From positions 5,208,001-5,272,000 of the forward strand of contig CM121342.1 of NCBI GenBank assembly GCA_051530055.1: a DNA stretch of 64,000 nt. The letters are read 5' to 3'. Positions 1-14,200 of this stretch are shown one piece after another. Position numbers and translations under genes: made by a program. Every line of letters starts with the position of its first letter. Position 1 is the first letter of the stretch. The notes under the pieces were generated by a model. The model saw only the letters and a program-made list of their open reading frames with translations, made no database searches and was not told where the DNA came from. The DNA is from Neoechinorhynchus agilis. Lineage: Eukaryota > Acanthocephala.

Positions 1-693
1 TCGCGTCTTACGTCACTCCTCGCAAGAACTTCGACGCCGTCAAAATTGATCTCATGCCCATTGTCATTGATGTGGGACACTATTGCCTAGCTCACATCAG
101 ACTTTTTGATAGCTGCTCTTCTGTGTTCAGCAATCCTTCTTTTTAGATTGTTCGTTTGTCCCACATATGACAGACTGCAATTCGAACATAGGATCTTATA
201 GACACATCCAGCTGGAAGATCTTCATTCTTCGGTCGGAGTATTTGAAAATTTTCGGCCTTTTCGTTGACCTTCTTCAGTCAGATCTACAATTTAAAAGAA
301 ACATTATCAGTTAGTTAATCCGGTGGGATTCGTAGATTGAGTTTATAGTCAGCTTTGTTGCCAACAAAAGTATCCGTTTGCTGGATCATGATGGCTTCCA
401 TGGTCACTCTGCCGCGTCTTACGTCACTCCTCGCAAGAACTTCGACACCGTCAAAATTGATCTCATGCCCATTGCCATTGACGTGGGACACTATTGCCGA
501 GCTCACATCAGACTCTTTGATAGCTGCTCTTCTGTGTTAGCAATCCTTCTTTTTAGATTGTTCGTTTGTCCCGCATATGACAGGCTGCAATTCGAACATG
601 GGATTTATAGACACATCCAGCTGGAAGATCTTCATTCTTCGGTCGGAGTATTTGAACATTTTCGGCCTTTTCGTTGGCCTTCTTCAGTCAGAT

Positions 694-1050
694 CTACAAT
701 TTAAAAGAAACATTATCAATTTGTTTGTCCGGTGGGATTCGTAGATTGAGTTTATAGTCAGCTTTGTTGCCAACCAAAGTACCTGTTTGCTGGATCATGA
801 TGGCTTCCATGGTCACTCTGTCGCGTCTTACGTCACTCCTCGCAAGAACTTCGACGCCGTCAAAATTGATCTCATGCCCATTGTCATTGACGTGGGACAC
901 TATTGCCGAGCTCACATCAGACTTTTTGATAGCTGCTCTTCTGTGTGCAGCAATCCTTCTTTTTAGATTGTTTGTTTGTCCCACATATGACAGACTGCAA
1001 TTCGAACATGGGATCTGATAGACACATCCAGCTGGAAGATCTTCATTCAT
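694..1050 (-). CDS. GIY-YIG endonuclease domain of a Penelope-like element, open copy
   Basis: This 118-residue frame is one of the best-preserved copies in the array. It starts MNEDLPAGCVY, in which CVY takes the GIY position, then has the YVGQT (YIG) motif, an arginine in NNLKRR, a histidine in AAHRRA, a conserved S-H-x5-H stretch (SHVNDNGHEINF) and the catalytic glutamate in TMEAIMIQ. The Cys pair PCSNC is typical of the Penelope-type EN. It ends SFKL-stop, the same place as its sister units, so the stop is probably that of the parent element. The start is only the first Met after a stop; in the parent element this domain is the C-terminus of an RT-EN protein. Whether it is expressed is unknown. 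Confidence 0.6.
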   Translation of the reverse strand: MNEDLPAGCVYQIPCSNCSLSYVGQTNNLKRRIAAHRRAAIKKSDVSSAIVSHVNDNGHEINFDGVEVLARSDVRRDRVTMEAIMIQQTGTLVGNKADYKLNLRIPPDKQIDNVSFKL

Positions 1051-1924
1051 CGGTCGGAGTATTTGAAAATTTTCGGCCTTTTCGTTGGCCTTCTTCAGTC
1101 AGATCTACAATTTAAAAGAAACATTATCAATTTGTTTATCCGGTGGGATTCGTAGATTGAGTTAATAGTCAGCTTTGTTGCCCACCAAAGTACCTGTTTG
1201 CTGGATCATGATGGCTTCCATGGTCACTCTGTCGCGTCTTACGTCACTCCTCGCAAGAACTTCGACGCCGTCAAAATTGATCTCATGCCCATTGTCATTG
1301 ATGTGGGACACTATTGCCTAGCTCACATCAGCCTTTTTGATAGCTGCTCTTCTGTGTTCAGCAATCCTTCTTTTTAGATTGTTCGTTTGTCCCACATATG
1401 ACAGACTGCAATTCGAACATGGGATCTTATAGACACATCCAGCTGGAAGATCTTCATTCTTCGGTCGGAGTATTTGAAAATTTTCGGCCTTTTCGTTGGC
1501 CTTCTTCAGTCAGATCTACAATTTAAAAGAAACATTATCAGTTAGTTAATCCGTTGGGATTCGTAGATTGAGTTTATAGTCAGCTTTGTTGCCAACAAAA
1601 GCATCCTTTTTCTGGATCATGATGGCTTCCATGGTCACTCTGCCGCGTCTTACGTCACTCCTCGCAAGAACTTCGACGCCGTCAAAATTGATCTCATGCC
1701 CATTGCCATTGACGTGGGACACAATTGCCGAGCTCACATCAGACTTTTTGATAGCTGCTCTTCTGTGTTAGCAATCCTTCTTTTTAGATTGTTCGTTTGT
1801 CCCACATATGACAGACTGCAATTCGAACATGGGATTTATAGACACATCCAGCTGGAAGATCTTCATTCTTCGGTCGGAGTATTTGAACATTTTCGGCATT
1901 TTCGTTGGCCTTCTTCAGTCAGAT

Positions 1925-2281
1925 CTACAATTTAAAAGAAACACTATCAATTTGTTTATCCGGTGGGATTCGTAGATTGAGTTTATAGTCAGTTTTGTTG
2001 CCAACTAAAGTACCTGTTTGCTGGATCATGATGGCTTCCATGGTCACTCTGTCGCGTCTTACGTCACTCCTCGTAAGAACTTCGACGCCGTCAAAATTGA
2101 TCTCATGCCCATTGTCAATGACGTGGGACACTATTGCCGAGCTCACATCAGACTTTTTGATAGCTGCTCTTCTGTGTTCAACAATCCTTCTTTTTAGATT
2201 GTTCGTTTGTCCCACATATGACAGACTGCAATTCGAACATAGGATCTTATAGACACATCCAGCTGGAAGATCTTCATTCAT
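1925..2281 (-). CDS. GIY-YIG endonuclease domain of a Penelope-like element, second open copy
   Basis: This frame has the same length (118 residues) and architecture as the copy at 694-1050. It differs at a few residues: ILCSNC for IPCSNC, VEHRRA for AAHRRA, and VIDNGH for VNDNGH. All motif positions (Tyr pair, Arg, His, Glu) are retained. Its upstream edge meets the GA microsatellite. Further partly open copies lie at 4074-4373 and 4903-5193 on the same strand; both keep YVGQT-type or GQTNN, KRR or KGR, and TMEAIM or TIEAIM motifs. Confidence 0.55.
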   Translation of the reverse strand: MNEDLPAGCVYKILCSNCSLSYVGQTNNLKRRIVEHRRAAIKKSDVSSAIVSHVIDNGHEINFDGVEVLTRSDVRRDRVTMEAIMIQQTGTLVGNKTDYKLNLRIPPDKQIDSVSFKL

Positions 2282-2297
2282 CGGTCGGAGTGAGAGG

Positions 2298-2475
<178 letters not shown>

Positions 2476-5400
2476 CGTTTGGCCTTCTTCAGTCAGATCT
2501 ACAATTTAAAAGAAACATTATCAATTTGTTTATCCGGTGGGATTCGTAGATTGAGTTTTATAGTCAGCTTTGTTGCAAACCAAAGTACCTGTTTGCTGGA
2601 TCATGATGGCTTCCATGGTCACTCTGCCGCGTCTTACGTCACTCCTCGCAAGAACTTCGACACCGTCAAAATTGATCTCATGCCCATTGCCATTGACGTG
2701 GGACACTATTGCCGAGCTCACATCAGACTTTTTGATAGCTGCTCTTCTGTGTTAGCAATCCTTCTTTTTAGATTGTTTGTTTTTCCCGCATATGACAGAC
2801 TGCAATTCGAACATGGGATTTATAGACACATACAGCTGGAAGATCTTCATTCTTCGGTCGGAGTATTTGAACATTTTCGGCCTTTTCGTTGGCCTTCTTC
2901 AGTCAGATCTACAATTTAAAAGAAACATTATCCATTTGTTTATCCGGTGGGATTCGTAGATTGAGTTTATAGTCAGCTTGTTACTTAGCAAAGTACCTGT
3001 TTGCTGGATCATGATGGCTTCCATGGTCACTCTGTCGCGTCTTACGTCACTCCTCGCAAGAACTTCGACGCCGTCAAAATTGATCTCATGCCCATTGTCA
3101 TTGATGTGGGACACTATTGCCTAGCTCACATCAGACTTTTTGATAGCTGCTCTTCTGTGTGCAGCAATCCTTCTTTTTAGATTGTTCGTTTGTCCCACAT
3201 ATGGCAGACTGCAATTCGAACATGGGATCTTATCGACACATCCAGCTGGAAGATCTTCATTCATCGGTCGGAGTATTTGAAAATTTTCGGCCTTTTCGTT
3301 GGCCTTCTTCAGTCAGATCTACAATTTAAAAGAAACATTATCAATTTGTTTATCCGGTGGGATTCGTAGATTGAGTTAATAGTCAGCTTTGTTTACAGCA
3401 AAGTACCTGTTTGCTGGATCATGATGGCTTCCATGGTCACTCTGTCGCGTCTTACGTCACTCCTCGCAAGAACTTCGCTGTGCGTCAAATTGATTGTGCT
3501 GCTCTTCTGTGTGCAGCAATCCTTCTTTTTAGATTGTTCGTTTGTCCCATATATCAGACTGCAATTCGAACATGGGATCTTATGAGCCGCATCAGCTGGA
3601 AGATCTTCATTCATCGGTCGGAGTATTTGAAAATTTTCGGCCTTTTCGTTGGCCTTCTTCAGTCAGATCTACAATTTAAAAGAAACATTATCAGTTGTTT
3701 ATCCGGTGGGATTCATAGATTGAGTTTATATGTGATCGCTTTGTTGCCAACCAAAGTACCTGTTTGCTGGATCATGATGGCTTCCATGGTCACTCTGTCG
3801 CGTCTTACGTCACTCCTCGCAAGAACTTCGACGCCGTCAAAATTGATCTCATGCCCATTGTCATTGTTGTGGGACACTATTGCCGAGCTCGCATCAAGAC
3901 TTTTTGGTAAGCTGCTCTTCTGTGTTAGCAATCCTTCTTTTTTAGATTGTTTGTTTTCCCACGCATGACAGACTGCGGCAATTCGAACATGGGATTTAGA
4001 ACACATACAGCTGGAAGATCTTCATTCTTCGGTCGGAGTATTTGAACATTTTCGGCCTTTTCGTTGGCCTTCTTCAGTCAGATCTACGAGCAAAAGAAAC
4101 ATTATCATTTAGTTTATCCGGTGGGATTCGTAGATTGAGTTTATAGTCAGCTTTGTTGCCAACAAAAGTACCTGTTTGCTGGATCATGATGGCTTCTATA
4201 GTAACTCTGTCGTGTCTTACGTCACGCCTCGCAAGAACTTCGACGCCGTCAAAATTGATCTCATGCCCATTGTCATTGATGTGGGACACTATTGCCGAGC
4301 TCACATCAGAATTTTTGATAGCTGCTCTTCTGTGTTCAGCAATCCTTCCTTTTAGATTGTTTGTTTGTCCCACATATGACAGACTGCAATTCGAACATGG
4401 GATCTTATAGACACATCCAGCTGGAAGATCTTCATTCTTCGGTCGGAGTATTTGAAAATATTCGGCCTTTTCGTTGGCCTTCTTCAGTCAGATCTACAAT
4501 TTAAAAAACATTATCAGTTAGTTAATCCGGTGGGATTCGTAGATTAGGTTATAGTCAGCTTTGTTGCCAACAAAAGTATCCGTTTGCTGGATACTGATGG
4601 CTTCCATGGTCACTCTGCCGCGTCTTACGTCACTCCTCGCAAGAACTTCGACACCGTCAAAATTGATCTCATATGCCCATTGCCATTGACGTGGGACACT
4701 ATTGCCGAGCTCACATCAGACTTTTTGATAGCTGCTCTTCTGTGTTAGCAATCCTTCTTTTTAGATTGTTTGTTTGTCCCACATATGACAGACTGCAATT
4801 CGAACATTGGATCTTATAGACACATCCAGCTGGAAGATCTTCATTCATCGATCGGAGTATTTGAAAATTTTCGGCCTTTTCGTTGGCCTTCTTCAGTCAG
4901 ATCTACAATTTAAAAGAAACATTATCAATTTGTTTATCCGGTGGGATTCGTAGATTGAGTTTGTAGTCAGCTTTGTTGCCAACAAAAGTACCTGTTTGCT
5001 GGATCATGATGGCTTCCATGGTCACTCTGTCGCGTCTTACGTCACTCCTCGCAAGAACTTCGACGCCGTCAAAATTGATCTCATGCCCATTGTCATTGAC
5101 GTGGTACACTATTGCCGAGCTCACATCAGACTTTTTGATAGCTGCTCTTCTGTGTTCAGCAATCCTTCTTTTTAGATTGTTCGTTTGTCCCACATATGAC
5201 AGACTGTAATTCGAACATGGGATCTGATAGACACATCCAGCTGGAAGATCTTCATTCTTCGGTCGGAGTATTTGAAAATTTTCGGCCTTTTCGTTGGCCT
5301 TCTTCGGTCAGATCTACAATTTAAAAGAAACATTATCAATTTGTTTATCCGGTGGGATTCGTAGATTGAGTTTATAGTTAGCTTTGTTGCCAACCAAGGT

Positions 5401-5671
5401 ACCTGTTTGCTGGACCATGATGGCTTCCATAGTCACTCTGTCGCGCCTTACGTCACGCCTCGCAAGAACTTCGACGCCGTCAAAATTGATCTCATGCCCA
5501 TTGTCATTGATGTGGGACAGTATTGCCGAGCTCACATCAGAATTTTTGATAGCTGCTCTTCTGTGTGCAGCAATCCTTCTTTATAGATTGTTTGTTTGTC
5601 CCACATATGACAGACTGCAATTCGAACATGGGATCTTATAGACACATCCAGCTGGAAGATCTTCATTCATC

Positions 5672-8600
5672 TCAAAAATCACGATGACGTCATGGCGATG
5701 ACGTCATCAAAAATCACGATGACGTCATGGCGATGACGTCATCAAAAATGGCGATGACGTCATCAAAAATCGCGATGACGTCATCAAAAATGGCGATGAC
5801 GTCATTTCGATGACGTCATCAAAAATGGCGATGACGTCATGGCTATCACGTCAGCAAAAATGGCGATGACGTCATCAAAAATGGCGATGACGTCATCAAA
5901 AATGGCGATGACGTCATGGCGATGACGTCATCAAAAATGGCGATGACGTCATCAAAAATCGCGATGACGTCATGGCGATGACGTCATCAAAAATGGCGAT
6001 GACGTCATCAAAAATCACGATGACGTCATAAAAAATGGCGATGACTTCATCAAAAATCGCGATGACGTCATGGCGATTACGTAATAAAAAATGGCGATGA
6101 CGTCATCAAAAATCGTGATGACGTCATGGCGATGACGTCATCAAAAATGGCGATGACGTCATCAAAAATAACGATGACGTCATGGCGATGACGTCATCAA
6201 AAATCGCGATGACGTCATCAAAAATGGCGATGACGTCATGGCGATGACGTCATGGCGATGACGTCATAAAAAATGGCGATAACGTCATCAAAAATGGCGA
6301 TGATGTCATCAAAAATGGCGATGACGTCATCAAAAATGGCGATGACGTCATCAAAAATTGCGATGACGTCATGGCGATGACGTCATCAAAAATGGCGATG
6401 ACGTCATCAAAAATCGTGATGACGTCATCAAAAATGGCGATGACGTCATAAAAAATCGCGATGACGTCATGGCGATCACGTCATAAAAAATCGCGATTAC
6501 GTCATTGCGATGACGTCATTTAAAATGGCGATGACGTCATGGCGATGACGTCATAAAAAATGGCGATGACGTCATAAAAATGGCGATGACGTCATGGCGA
6601 TGACGTCATCAAAAATTGCGATGACGTCATCAAAAATCGCGATGATGTCATGGCGACGACGTCATAAAAAATGGCGATGACGCCATAAAAAATCGCGATG
6701 ACGTCATGCCGATGACCTCATCAAAAATCGCGATGACGTCATGGCGATGACGTCATCAAAAATTGCGATGACGTCATAAAAATGGCGATGACGTCATGGC
6801 GATGACGTTATCAAAAATGGCGATGACGTCATCAAAAATGGCGATGACCTCATGGCGATGACGTCATCAAAAATGGCGATGACGTACTTAAAAAATCACG
6901 ATGACCTCATGGCGATGACGTCATCAAAAATGGCGATGACGTCATGGTGATGACGTCATCAAAAATGGCGATGACGTCATAAAAAATCGCGATGACGTCA
7001 TGGCAATGACGTCATCAAAAATCACGATGACGTCTTGGCGATGACGTCATTAAAAAATGGCGATGACGTCATCAAAAATCGCGATGACGTCATGGCGATG
7101 ACATCATCAAAAATGGCGATGACGTCATCAAAAATCGCGATGACGTCATGGCGATGACGTCATCAAAAATGGCGATGACGTCATCAAAAATCACGATGAC
7201 GTCATGGCGATGACGTCATCAAAAATCGCGATGACGTCATGGCGATGACGTCATAGGCGATGACGTCATCAAAAATGGCGATGACGTCATCAAAAATCAC
7301 GATGACGTCATGGCGATGACGTCATCAAAAATGGCGATGACGTCATCAAAAATCACGATGACGTCATGGCGATGACGTCATCAAAAATGGCGATGACGTC
7401 ATCAAAAATCGCGATGACGTCATCAAAAATCACGATGACGTCATGGCGATGACGTCATCAAAAATGGCGATGACGTCATCAAAAATCACGATGACGTCAT
7501 TGCGATGACGTCATCAAAAATGGCGATGACGTCATATAAAATGGCGATGACGTCATCAAAAATCACGATGATGTCTTGGCGATGACGTCATCAAAAATGG
7601 CGATGACGTCATCAAAAATCACGATGACGTCATGGCGATGACGTCATCAAAAATGGCGATGACGTCATCAAAAATCACGATGACGTCATGGCGATGACGT
7701 CATCAAAAATGGCGATGACGTCATCAAAAATCACGATGACGTCATGGCGATGACGTCATCAAAAATGGCGATGACGTCATCAAAAATCACGATGACGTCA
7801 TGGCGATGACGTCATCAAAAATGTGGTATGGCGATGACGTCATCAAAAATCGCGATGACGTCATGGCGATGACGTCATCAAAAATGGCGATGACGTCATC
7901 AAAAATCACGATGACGTCATGGCGATGACGTCATCAAAAATGGCGATGACGTCATCAAAAATCATCACGATGACGTCATGGCGATGACGTCATCAAAAAT
8001 GGCGATGACGTCATCAAAAATCACGATGACGTCATGGCGATGACGTCATCAAAAATGGCGATGACGTCATCAAAAATCACGATGACGTCATGGCGATGAC
8101 GTCATCAAAAATGGCGATGACGTCATCAAAAATCACGATGACGTCATGGCGATGACGTCATCAAAAATGGCGATGACGTCATCAAAAATCACGATGACGT
8201 CATGGCGATGACGTCATCAAAAATGGCGATGACGTCATCAAAAATCACGATGACGTCATGGCGATGACGTCATCAAAAATGGCGATGACGTCATCAAAAA
8301 TCACGATGACGTCATGGCGATGACGTCATCAAAAATGGCGATGACGTCATCAAAAATCACGATGACGTCATGGCGATGACGTCATCAAAAATGGCGATGA
8401 CGTCATCAAAAATCACGATGACGTCATGGCGATGACGTCATCAAAAATGGCGATGACGTCATCAAAAATCACGATGACGTCATGGCGATGACGTCATCAA
8501 AAATGGCGATGACGTCATCAAAAATCACGATGACGTCATGGCGATGACGTCATCAAAAATGGCGATGACGTCATGGCGATGACGTCATCAAAAATGGCGA

Positions 8601-11236
8601 TGACGTCATCAAAAATCACGATGACGTCATGGCGATGACGTCATCAAAAATGACGATGACGTCATGGCGATGACGTCATCAAAAATGGCGATGACGTCAT
8701 CAAAAATCACGATGACGTCATGGCGATGACGTCATCAAAAATGGCGATGACGTCATCAAAAATCACGATGACGTCATGGCGATGACGTCATCAAAAATGG
8801 CGATGACGTCATCAAAAATCACGATGACGTCATGGCGATGACGTCATCAAAAATGGCGATGACGTCATCAAAAATCACGATGACGTCATGGCGATGACGT
8901 CATCAAAAATGGCGATGACGTCATCAAAAATCACGATGACGTCATGGCGATGACGTCATCAAAAATGGCGATGACGTCATCAAAAATCACGATGACGTCA
9001 TGGCGATGACGTCATCAAAAATGGCGATGACGTCATCAAAAATCACGATGACGTCATGGCGATGACGTCATCAAAAATGGCGATGACGTCATCAAAAATC
9101 ACGATGACGTCATGGCGATGACGTCATCAAAAATGGCGATGACGTCATCAAAAATCACGATGACGTCATGGCGATGACGTCATCAAAAATGGCGATGACG
9201 TCATGGCGATGACGTCATCAAAAATGGCGATGACGTCATCAAAAATCACGATGACGTCATGGCGAATGGCGATGACGTCATCAAAAATGGCGATGACGTC
9301 ATCAAAAATCACGATGACGTCATGGCGATGACGTCATCAAAAATGGCGATGACGTCATCAAAAATGCGATGACGTCATCAAAAATCACGATGACGTCATC
9401 GTCATCAAAAATGGCGATGACGTCATCAAAAATCACGATGACGTCATGGCGATGACGTCATCAAAAATGGCGATGACGTCATCAAAAATCACGATGACGT
9501 CATGGCGATGACGTCATCAAAAATGGCGATGACGTCATCAAAAATCACGATGACGTCATGGCGATGACGTCATCAAAAATGGCGATGACGTCATCAAAAA
9601 TCACGATGACGTCATGGCGATGACGTCATCAAAAATCCGATGACGTCAGGCGATGACGTCATCAAAAATCACGATGACGTCATGGCGATGACGTCATCAA
9701 AAATGGCGATGACGTCATCAAAAATCACGATGACGTCATGGCGATGACGTCATCAAAAATGGCGATGACGTCATCAAAAATGGCGATGACGTCATCAAAA
9801 ATCACGATGACGTCATGGCGATGACGTCATCAAAAATGGCGATGACGTCATCAAAAATCACGATGACGTCATGGCGATGACGTCATCAAAAATGGCGATG
9901 ACGTCATCAAAAATCACGATGACGTCATGGCGATGACGTCATCAAAAATGGCGATGACGTCATCAAAAATCACGATGACGTCATGGCGATGACGTCATCA
10001 AAAATGGCGATGACGTCATCAAAAATCACGATGACGTCATGGCGATGACGTCATCAAAAATGGCGATGACGTCATCAAAAATCACGATGACGTCATGGCG
10101 ATGACGTCATCAAAAATGGCGATGACGTCATCAAAAATCACGATGACGTCATGGCGATGACGTCATCAAAAATGGCGATGACGTCATCAAAAATCACGAT
10201 GACGTCATGGCGATGACGTCATCAAAAATGGCGATGACGTCATCAAAAATCACGATGACGTCATGGCGATGACGTCATCAAAAATGGCGATGACGTCATC
10301 AAAAATCACGATGACGTCATGGCGATGACGTCATCAAAAATGGCGATGACGTCATCAAAAATCACGATGACGTCATGGCGATGACGTCATCAAAAATGGC
10401 GATGACGTCATCAAAAATCACGATGACGTCATGGCGATGACGTCATCAAATATGGCGATGACGTCATCAAAAATCACGATGACGTCATGGCGATGACGTC
10501 ATCAAATATGGCGATGACGTCATCAAAAATCACGATGACGTCATGGCGATGACGTCATCAAAAATGGCGATGACGTCATCAAAAATCACGATGACGTCAT
10601 GGCGATGACGTCATCAAAAATGGCGATGACGTCATCAAAAATCACGATGACGTCATGGCGATGACGTCATCAAAAATGGCGATGACGTCATCAAAAATCA
10701 CGATGACGTCATGGCGATGACGTCATCAAAAATGGCGATGACGTCATCAAAAATCACGATGACGTCATGGCGATGACGTCATCAAAAATGGCGATGACGT
10801 CATCAAAAATCACGATGACGTCATGGCGATGACGTCATCAAAAATGGCGATGACGTCATCAAAAATCACGATGACGTCATGGCGATGACGTCATCAAAAA
10901 TGGCGATGACGTCATCAAAAATCACGATGACGTCATGGCGATGACGTCATCAAAAATCACGATGACGTCATGGCGATGACGTCATCAAAAATGGCGATGA
11001 CGTCATCAAAAATCACGATGACGTCATGGCGATGACGTCATCAAAAATGGCGATGACGTCATCAAAAATCACGATGACGTCATGGCGATGACGTCATCAA
11101 AAATCACGATGACGTCATGGCGATGACGTCATCAAAAATGGCGATGACGTCATCAAAAATCACGATGACGTCATGGCGATGACGTCATCAAAAATGGCGA
11201 TGACGTCATCAAAAATCACGATGACGTCATGGCGAT
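5672..11236. repeat. CRE/bZIP-dyad satellite (56-bp higher-order unit)
   Basis: The array is built from GATGACGTCAT cores separated by CAAAAATGGC, CAAAAATCAC/CAAAAATCGC, or simply GGC. From about 7.6 kb onward this settles into a homogeneous 56-bp unit with three cores at centre spacings of 14, 21 and 21 bp. The 5' part (5.7-7.6 kb) is more diverged, with single-base changes and unit-order irregularities. Total length of 5.56 kb gives close to 300 palindromic TGACGTCA motifs, the consensus full-site CRE bound by CREB/ATF-type bZIP proteins. No coding content is supported. Confidence 0.95.
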
Positions 11237-14200
11237 AACACGGTACTATCAGAAGATCTGTTGCAACCCGACAAAGCGGTGCAATCTGAAGATCTGGTGC
11301 AACCCGACAACACGATGCAATCGGAAGATCTAGTGCAACCCGAAAACACGGTACAATTAGAAAATCTGTTGCAACCTGACAAAGCGGTGCAATCAGAAGA
11401 TCTGTTGCAACCTGACAAAACGATGCAATCAGAAGATCTGGTGCAACCTGACAACGCGGTGCAATCAGAAGATCTGTTGCAACCTGGCAAAACGGTGCAA
11501 TCAGAAGATCTGTTGCAACCCGACAAAGCGGTGCAATCTGAAGATCTGTTGCAACCCGACAAAGCGGTGCAATCTGAAGATCTGTTGCAACCTGACAACA
11601 CGGTACAATCAGAAGATCTGGTGCAACCCGACAACACGGTACAATCAGAAGATATGTTGCAACCCGACAAAGCGGTGCAATAAGAAGATCTGGTGCAACC
11701 CGACAACACGGTACAATCTGAAGATCTGTTGCAACCCGACCACACGGTACAATCAGAAGATCTGTTGCAACCCGACAAAACGGTGCAATCTGAAGATCTG
11801 TTGCAACCTGACAAAACGGTGCAATCAGAAGATCTGGTGCAACCTGACAAAGCGGTGCAATCAGAAGATCTGTTGCAACCCGACAAAACGGTGCAATCTG
11901 AAGATCTGTTACAACCTGACAAAACGATGCAATCAGAAGATCTGGTGCAACCTGACAACACGGTACAATCAGAAGATCTGGTGCAACCCGACAACACGGT
12001 ACAATTAGAAGATCTGGTGCAACCTGAAAAACGGTGCAATCAGAAGATCTGGTGCAACCCGACAACACGGTACAATCAGAAGATATGTTGCAACGCGACA
12101 AAGCGGTGCAATAAGAAGATCTGTTGCAACCTGACAAAACGGTGCAATCTGAAGATCTGGTGCAACTCGACAACACGGTACAATCAGAAGATCTGGTGCA
12201 ACCCGACAACACGGTACAATCTGAAGATCTGTTGCAACCCGACCACACGGTACAATCAGAAGATCTGTTGCAACCCGACAAAACGGTGCAATCTGAATAT
12301 CTTTTGCAACCTGACAACACGGTACAATCAGAAGATCTGTTGCAACCCGACAAAGCGGTGCAATCTGAAGATCTGGTGCAACCCGACAACACGATGCAAT
12401 CGGAAGATCTGGTGCAACCCGAAAACACGGTACAATTAGAAAATCTGTTGCAACCTGACAAAGCGGTGCAATCAGAAGATCTGTTGCAACCTGACAAAAC
12501 GGTGCAATCAGAAGATCTGGTGCAACCTGACAAAGCGGTGCAATCAGAAGATCTGTATCAATCCGACAAAACGGTGCAATCTGAAGATCTGTTGCAACCT
12601 GACAAAACGGTGCAATCAGAAGATCTGTTGCAACCTGACAAAACGGTGCAATCAGAAGATCTGTTGCAACCTGACAAAACGGTGCAATCAGAAGATCTGG
12701 TGCAACCTGACAAAGCGGTGCAATCAGAAGATCTGTCAAGAAAACGCAATCGAAGATCTGTTGCAACCTGACAAAACGGTGCAATCAGAAGATCTGTTGC
12801 AACTGACAAAACGGTGAAGAAGATCTGTTGCAACCTTACAAAACGGTGCAATCAGAAGATCTGGTGCAACCCGACAAAGCGGTGCAATAAGAAGATCTGT
12901 TGAAAGCTGACAAAACGGTGCAATCAGAAGATCTGGTGCAACCTGACAAAGCGGTGCAATCAGAAGATCTGTATCAATCCGACAAAACGGTGCAATCTGA
13001 AGATCTGTTGCAACCCGACAAAGCGGTGCAATCTGAAGATCTGTTGCAACCTGACAAACGGTGCAATCAGAAGATCTGTTGCAACCTGACAAAACGGTGC
13101 AATCAGAAGATCTGGTGCAACCTGACAAAGCGGTGCAATCAGAAGATCTGTATCAATCCGACAAAACGGTGCAATCAGAAGATCTGTTGCAACCTGACAA
13201 AACGGTGCAATCAGAAGATCTGTTGCAACCTGACAAAACGGTGCAATAAGAAGATCTGTTGCAACCTTACAAAACGGTGCAATCAGAAGATCTGGTGCAA
13301 CCCGACAAAACGGTGCAATAAGAAGATCTGTTGCAACCTGACAAAACGGTGCAATCAGAAGATCTGGTGCAACCTGGCAAAACGGTGCAATCAGAAGATC
13401 TGGTGCAACCCGACAACACGGTACAATCAGAAGATATGTTGCAACCCGACAAAGCGGTGCAATCTGAAGATCTGTTGCAACCTGACAAAGCGGTGCAATC
13501 AGAATATCTGTTGCAACCTGACAAAACGGTGCAATCAGAAGATCTGGTGCAACCTGACAAAGCGGTGCAATCAGAAGATCTGTTGCAACCCGACAAAACG
13601 GTGCAATCTGAAGATCTGTTCAACCTGACAAAACGGTCAATCAGAAGATCGCCGACAACACGGTACAATCAGAAGATCTGGTGCAACCCGACAACACGGT
13701 ACAATCAGAAGATCTGGTGCAACCCGACAAACGGTGCAATCAGAAGATCTGGTGCAACCCGACAAAACGGTGCAATCAGAAGATCTGTTGCAACCTGACA
13801 AAACGGTGCAATCAGAAGATCTGGTGCAACCTGACAAAACGGTGCAATCAGAAGATCTGGTGCAACCCGACAAAACGGTAAAATTAGAAGATCTGATGCA
13901 ACCCGACAACACGGTACAATCAGAAGATATGGTGCAACCTGACAAAACGGTAGAATTAGAAGATCTGGTGCAACCCGACAAAACGGTGCAATAAGAAGAT
14001 CTGTTGCAACCTGACAAAACGGTGCAATCAGAAGATCTGGTGCAACCTGACAAAACGGTGCAATCAGAAGATCTGGTGCAACCTGACAACACGGTACAAT
14101 CAGAAGATCTGGCGCAACCCGACAAAACGGTACAATCAGAAGATCTGGTGCAACCCGACAACACGGTACAATCAGAAGATCTGGTGCAACCTGACAAAAC

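Noticed and set aside
4070-4110. Hammerhead ribozyme core in Penelope tails (CTGAAGA ... GGCC-loop-GGCC ... GAAA on the minus strand)
   Set aside because: Penelope-like elements can carry hammerheads, and the core pieces are suggestive. However, an extra A disrupts stem II closing and I find no stems I/III or cleavage triplet; the same bases are also explained as the element's conserved tail.
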